Origin: an uncultured Eubacteriales bacterium
GTDB taxonomy: Bacteria; Bacillota; Clostridia; Oscillospirales; QAKW01
NCBI GenBank assembly: GCA_902492505.1
Contig: CABULU010000012.1
Coordinates: 1-41,644 of the forward strand
Reading direction: 5' to 3'
DNA length: 41,644 nucleotides
Shown here in pieces: positions 37,230 through 41,644 of this stretch. The notes under the pieces were generated by a model, which did no database searches, was not told where the DNA came from, and saw only the letters and a program-made list of their open reading frames with translations. Within the stretch, counting starts at the first letter, position 1. Each line of letters opens with the position of its first letter. A program made the position numbers and the translations under genes.

Positions 37230-40200
37230 CTATTTTGCTGTGGTTCCGTCAAGCATACTGTAAGATAGAACTTCGTTACCGTATTCGTCGATATAGACAA
37301 TCCACATGAGCGTATAGGCTATATCCCCTGCGGGAATGTCTGAAAGCGTATACTTTGTACAGAACTTCTGTTCATCATCGTTCCAGTAAACGTCCGCGCT
37401 CGCAGTTGCAATTTCACCGGTTTCGTTCTTTAAATTGATACCGCTGAAATCTCCCTGTGCGTCAACTGCCGCCTTAAGCTCGGAGGTCAGCTGTGAAATT
37501 CCGTTTGTGTCACCGGAGGAAACGGCACCGACGCTTACAATTTCACCTACATTGCTGATGCCGTATTTTGAGAGTTCAAAGAAACCGTACCAGCCTATAT
37601 CATAGTTGCCGCTGTCAAGAAGCAGATTCCCCGCGTCTTTTACAGAAGTATCCTTTTCAGGTATGACAGCATTTATAAGAACTGATTTTGTGCTGCGCGG
37701 TTTTCTTGCGTACCAGCTGGAGGTGGATGAGATTACGAGTCCGTCTGCGTCCGTTCCGCCGCGAAGCTGGTCGGAAAGCACCATCTCATCTCCGCCAAAG
37801 TCTATCAGTCTTCCGGCGTCGATAAAGTCAAAACTTGAATTTTCATCGGTAAATATACAGTTGTTGATATTTAATGTACCGATGCTGTCTGCGTCAACTG
37901 TACATTTGTTTTGTTCAGTGAGCAGAATCTCACAGTTTGAAAGGCTTATTTTAGTTTTTGCAATTGACGATTCAAGTCTGTCCGTCACCTTCATGCCGTC
38001 AAAGCTCATGCTGTCGGCAGAGCGGATGTCGTTTAACAACTCGCGTCCTATGAATGATGACATCTCAGCATATCCCTGTGCTGTCGGGTGAAGTTTATCG
38101 CCGAAGTACGTGGTTGTACCGTCAAGATAAGGCGCCATATGAGTATATGTGTCAATCACCTTGCCGCCGACTGCCTTTGCGACATGCTTTTGTATATCTG
38201 TAAGATTTTGTTCGACTCTGTCGTTCATCATCAGATTATCTGCGCGCTTTAATGCTGTTGTAATATAAATTGCCGGCTTGCTTGGCAGACCCTGATATGT
38301 TTTTATAAGCTCGATATACTCGTTTACGTAGTCTGAGTTGGAATCCCAGCGGGACGCATAGACGTCGTTTGTGCCAAGGGCAAATATTACCGCGTCCGGC
38401 TGATATGCAAGGCTTGCCTCATATTCCGCCTTTGCAAACTCTGTATATCCGCGCTCGGCGCTGCCGCCGATAATCTGTACGGTGGCCGCGCTTTTACCGA
38501 AGTTTTTAACCTCGAACTGCTCGGTTCCGAGATATTTTTGAAGCTGTGCAGGGTAAGAGGTCGACGCACTTGCACCGACGCCCTGGGTGATGGAATCGCC
38601 TACCGCTGCAATCTTCATTTTTCTTGTGCGTATTCCAGCAAGTACGGCATTGTCCGCACTGTGCAGTGATACTCCGCTTATAACGGTCTCGTTAAATTCC
38701 GTTATATTATCGGGAAGCAGGATTTCGCTGTTTGTCACTGCCATTGTTGCGGCGTTTGATGCAACACGGCTGCCTGTCGTAAAGCCGTAAGGTTTGCCGC
38801 CGTAGCGCGCGATAGCCACAATGCCGTCCGGTGCTCCGTAAAGCGACGGATAGTAAACGCTGGGAGCTTCTATTCCGTCCACTTGCTGCGGGTCAACCTC
38901 GGCTGAAATGTCCGCAATATTGTCCACGCCCATTATATAGAGTGTATAGACTGTGCCGACGCCTCCGTTTGTCGCCTTAATGTATGCAACAGACGCGCTG
39001 CCGTTTTCGACTGTAAGTGAGGTCACAGGCACTGTGCACGCTTTGTCGGAATAAACGGCGAAGCTTGTGCCGCTTGCGTTTGACAGTCCGAATTCTGTTA
39101 TGCTGCTCTCGGCATAGCCGTAAGCTGTCTTTGTCTCTGCAAGAACCTTAAAGCCCGGAATGCTGTCCGACTGCGGCACGGTATCGCTGAGCTTTACGGT
39201 GCGCGCGTAATCAAGATAGTAATCGGCGTCTGTGTCTGCGGGTATATCACCGAGTGACGCTGTATCATAATCCGATGTGTACTTTGCAAAGTAGTTGCCT
39301 GACAGGTCAAGCTCGGTATCGGCATTGACGTATACTGACGGCATAACGCCTATCAGCCTGTTATCGGTAAATTCTATCCTGTCGGAGTAATCTCCCGAAT
39401 TTACCGAATAGCTTATTGTTGCCCAGTCGATAAATTTGTAATCGCCGTCGGCGGGAGAAATCACATCGTTGCCTTTAATGTTTATGTCGTTGTATGACTG
39501 CGGGAAGATCTGAACGGCAAAGCGCTGTGTATCGCCGCCTGTCGATTCGTTGCCGCAGCTTACAAACTTGTTGTTTTCAAGATTCAGCGTTGACTTGTAT
39601 CCGGCGCGGTCGGCGCTTTCCACATTCTGGTCATGCCCGCTGAAGGACGCGATAAATGCAAATCGTGCACTGCCTGCCGTCAGCTCCTTGAAATAGCTGT
39701 TTTTAAGTGTAAATGACGTTTCCTTTGCCGCCAATGTCACCTTGGGATAGCCGATTGTGGGGCAGCTTCCCGTAATGCATAGTCCGTCTATTGTCATAAA
39801 CGGTGCTGCAAGCTCCTGGAACATTGCGTGCTGATTGGACGGATTGTCGTTTATATAGTGCATATTTACAATATTGAACTCGTCAATATTTGTAAACTCC
39901 GTGTTCTGGCACACGTTGTTTTCACAGCGCAGGTCAAACTCGCGGGCAGCGCCGGAGACATATTTGCGCTCATACACATTGTTTTTCAGCGTAACCGTTG
40001 TTTTGTACGGGCTTAAAGTTCTCTGTGCGTCGTTGATATATTTTGTAAGTCTTATACCCGCAACGGTAATTTTAGTACCGTCCTCAGTGGCCGGAGTTGC
40101 CTCCTTGCCGATGACAAGGTTTGCGTTTTCCAGCACCGTCTCGCCGTTTTTGCTCCAGCTTTCGTTAAAGCTCCAGTCTGTACCTTCGGTGTTGTTTGGA

Positions 40201-41644
40201 TTTACGGCATACCCTTGACCGTAAACCTCCCACGGGCCGTAGACATAAATGTTTTTGGTATACTTGCCCGCAGGCAGTATGACTTGCAGCTTTTCAGAGG
40301 AGAATTTTTCGTAAATTGCCTCTGTTGAAGCGAATGCGTTTTGACCTGCAGTGAAGGAGTACAGCGTTCCGTTCCAGCGTGCTGTCAGCTGAGTGCCGTC
40401 CTCCAAACCGTCTGCTGCGGGTATCAGAGCGACAGCCGTGTTTTTAACGATGCCGTTTGTGTCGGTGTAGTTTTCCGCAAACGCCGGAGCCGAGCCCAGC
40501 AAAAATTCCAGTCTGTAAATTTTAGAAAATTCTCCGTAGCTTAGCTTTATCCAATAGGTTTTGTCCGTTTCATTCGCAGGAAGCTCAAAGCTGTTTGCGG
40601 GCTGCGTCATCTGTTCATCTGCAAAAATTTCTGTTTTTATATTTTTATTTTTGCAGGTTATGCTCATATCATTTATAACCTGACCGCCCGTAGCCGTGAG
40701 CGTTACGGTGTCGGCGGTTATTTCTGTTTTTTCGGCAAAAGCCGACGCGCCCAGCGCTACAATTTCAAGGTCGGTGTTTTTAACCGAGCGTATGAAGTCG
40801 GTATAGAAGTAGTCACTTTGACCGACAGATGGCGCCGTGCCCGCGATTTTATCCTTGTAATCGTCGGTATACTGAGCGACATATGAGCCTGTAAGGTCTG
40901 TACCAGGTGCAGTTACGCTGTTTAACGTTATGGGTGAATACTTTGAAATATCAGCCAGTACAAACGTGTTGTTTTTGGCGCTGTAATCGATAGTTTCGTT
41001 GTAATTTACCGTCTGGTCAGTGTGCGAGCTGTTGTTTGCAATAAAGTTTTTTGTTTCATCCGGCTGAATGAAGTAATTGTCTTCAATGGCAAACGCGGTA
41101 TAGTATTTGGGGAAGGTAACTATCGCACCGCTGACGTTATAGAATACGTTGTTTTTGATTTCGTATACGCTGGGTATATTATTTGTAACGACGGCATTGT
41201 TTATAGGTGCCGTGTTAATTGAAACATTGTCGTTTCTGAAATTGGAATTGACAATGTACACGCCCGATTGCTTTGCGGCGGGTGCTGTCTGAATCCATCC
41301 GAACTGTGACAGCGGGTATTTTGTGCCGTTGAGCGTATTTCTGTCGCCGTTGTAATAAAATCCGTCAAGCGTTACGTTGTTTGGTCCGTAGGTTGCGAAA
41401 ATACGGCTGTTTGAGCTTTTGTATATGTATTTTTCGATACGGAAATTTTTAAGCGTTATCGAATCGTTTAGCGCAAACGATGTGTTTGCTGCCTGTGATC
41501 GGGGGGAGTTCAGGTTGAACAGATAGCCGCCCGAGCCGCTAACGTCTGTGAAATCGACAAGCACGTTTTCGAAAATAAGGTCAAGATTGCGCGGATTTTC
41601 CTCTGTGCCCGCCTTTCTCTCCGAATTCCACACGATGTTGCGCA
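37230..41644 (-). CDS. Giant beta-helix surface protein with SGNH hydrolase domain (partial)
   Basis: The C-terminal 1470 codons are present; the frame is open at the right edge, so the N-terminus is missing. Two related modules each hold a beta-helix-like part rich in Asn and aromatic residues (about 1-230 and 530-790), a DYF/YLDY-type linker and a small beta domain (about 260-500 and 800-1000). An SGNH hydrolase domain follows (about 1005-1200): GDSIT near 1012, GTND near 1087 and DKLHP near 1180 are blocks I, III and V, giving a Ser-Asp-His set. A third short beta-helix and a C-terminal domain end the protein without LPXTG or membrane helix. SGNH enzymes deacetylate or de-esterify carbohydrates; action on acetylated plant or host glycans is inference. 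Confidence 0.75.
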   Translation of the reverse strand, partial: RNIVWNSERKAGTEENPRNLDLIFENVLVDFTDVSGSGGYLFNLNSPRSQAANTSFALNDSITLKNFRIEKYIYKSSNSRIFATYGPNNVTLDGFYYNGDRNTLNGTKYPLSQFGWIQTAPAAKQSGVYIVNSNFRNDNVSINTAPINNAVVTNNIPSVYEIKNNVFYNVSGAIVTFPKYYTAFAIEDNYFIQPDETKNFIANNSSHTDQTVNYNETIDYSAKNNTFVLADISKYSPITLNSVTAPGTDLTGSYVAQYTDDYKDKIAGTAPSVGQSDYFYTDFIRSVKNTDLEIVALGASAFAEKTEITADTVTLTATGGQVINDMSITCKNKNIKTEIFADEQMTQPANSFELPANETDKTYWIKLSYGEFSKIYRLEFLLGSAPAFAENYTDTNGIVKNTAVALIPAADGLEDGTQLTARWNGTLYSFTAGQNAFASTEAIYEKFSSEKLQVILPAGKYTKNIYVYGPWEVYGQGYAVNPNNTEGTDWSFNESWSKNGETVLENANLVIGKEATPATEDGTKITVAGIRLTKYINDAQRTLSPYKTTVTLKNNVYERKYVSGAAREFDLRCENNVCQNTEFTNIDEFNIVNMHYINDNPSNQHAMFQELAAPFMTIDGLCITGSCPTIGYPKVTLAAKETSFTLKNSYFKELTAGSARFAFIASFSGHDQNVESADRAGYKSTLNLENNKFVSCGNESTGGDTQRFAVQIFPQSYNDINIKGNDVISPADGDYKFIDWATISYSVNSGDYSDRIEFTDNRLIGVMPSVYVNADTELDLSGNYFAKYTSDYDTASLGDIPADTDADYYLDYARTVKLSDTVPQSDSIPGFKVLAETKTAYGYAESSITEFGLSNASGTSFAVYSDKACTVPVTSLTVENGSASVAYIKATNGGVGTVYTLYIMGVDNIADISAEVDPQQVDGIEAPSVYYPSLYGAPDGIVAIARYGGKPYGFTTGSRVASNAATMAVTNSEILLPDNITEFNETVISGVSLHSADNAVLAGIRTRKMKIAAVGDSITQGVGASASTSYPAQLQKYLGTEQFEVKNFGKSAATVQIIGGSAERGYTEFAKAEYEASLAYQPDAVIFALGTNDVYASRWDSNSDYVNEYIELIKTYQGLPSKPAIYITTALKRADNLMMNDRVEQNLTDIQKHVAKAVGGKVIDTYTHMAPYLDGTTTYFGDKLHPTAQGYAEMSSFIGRELLNDIRSADSMSFDGMKVTDRLESSIAKTKISLSNCEILLTEQNKCTVDADSIGTLNINNCIFTDENSSFDFIDAGRLIDFGGDEMVLSDQLRGGTDADGLVISSTSSWYARKPRSTKSVLINAVIPEKDTSVKDAGNLLLDSGNYDIGWYGFFELSKYGISNVGEIVSVGAVSSGDTNGISQLTSELKAAVDAQGDFSGINLKNETGEIATASADVYWNDDEQKFCTKYTLSDIPAGDIAYTLMWIVYIDEYGNEVLSYSMLDGTTAK

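Noticed and set aside
1..41644. tRNA, rRNA, transposase or integrase genes
   Set aside because: None could be found on either strand by reading motifs; only phage-like regulators occur.

Overview
The window looks like a chromosomal segment of an anaerobic member of the Bacillota, class Clostridia, probably a gut-type fermenter. Reasons: strong AGGAGG-type ribosome binding sites, TTGACA/TATAAT promoters, a methionine T-box leader, Clostridia-type activase/2-hydroxyacyl-CoA dehydratase proteins, a DUF1492-like phage-type protein and a GlpP-family protein. I cannot name a genus. No rRNA, tRNA, CRISPR array, transposase or integrase was seen.

Layout. 1-812 (minus): N-terminus of a membrane protein cut by the window edge, then an orphan GlpP-family protein. 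909-2460 (plus): a UraA-type uracil permease behind a leader with two hairpins, a possible pseudoknot and an intrinsic terminator; this is the best candidate for an undescribed regulatory RNA here. 2468-6320: rhaA-rhaD (L-rhamnose isomerase and rhamnulose-1-phosphate aldolase) divergent from a glycerophosphodiester phosphodiesterase-like gene and a DeoR regulator. 6406-10927 (minus): two Gfo/Idh/MocA oxidoreductases, a TIM-barrel sugar isomerase/epimerase and mltG. 11107-12513 (plus): a NAT_N/GNAT_C acyltransferase-like protein and a small membrane protein. 12580-14465 (minus): ECF sigma factor with an RsgI-like, PepSY-containing membrane anti-sigma protein. 14561-19747 (minus): alpha/beta hydrolase, a double-ASKHA CoA-dehydratase activase and its split-off dehydratase-like partner.

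19950-23009 is a visibly AT-richer cassette: a class M sirtuin (SirTM), a zinc-type macrodomain protein and a degenerate metallo-beta-lactamase-like protein, divergent from an HxlR regulator with an N-terminal cysteine and a palindromic operator over the cassette promoter. The lipoyl-carrier genes usual for SirTM operons are absent. 23109-24608 encodes an IMP dehydrogenase closely resembling that of the protist Tritrichomonas foetus. 24686-27136 holds a zinc-ribbon/phage-type regulator divergent from an XRE-ImmA pair that leads into a Nudix ADP-ribose pyrophosphatase and rlmH.

27376-31488 carries two tandem paralogous solute-binding lipoproteins without permeases; both lie downstream of the same two-part element with identical spacing. 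31643-33996 is HAD hydrolase, trmN6 and rsmI, the last broken by a frameshift. 34072-36618 is a Met T-box-controlled metY-metA operon, with residue Glu111 of MetA pointing to the O-acetylhomoserine route. 36627-37103 is a CinA-type nicotinamide-nucleotide amidase. From 37230 to the right edge is the C-terminal 1470 codons of a giant beta-helix protein with an SGNH hydrolase domain.
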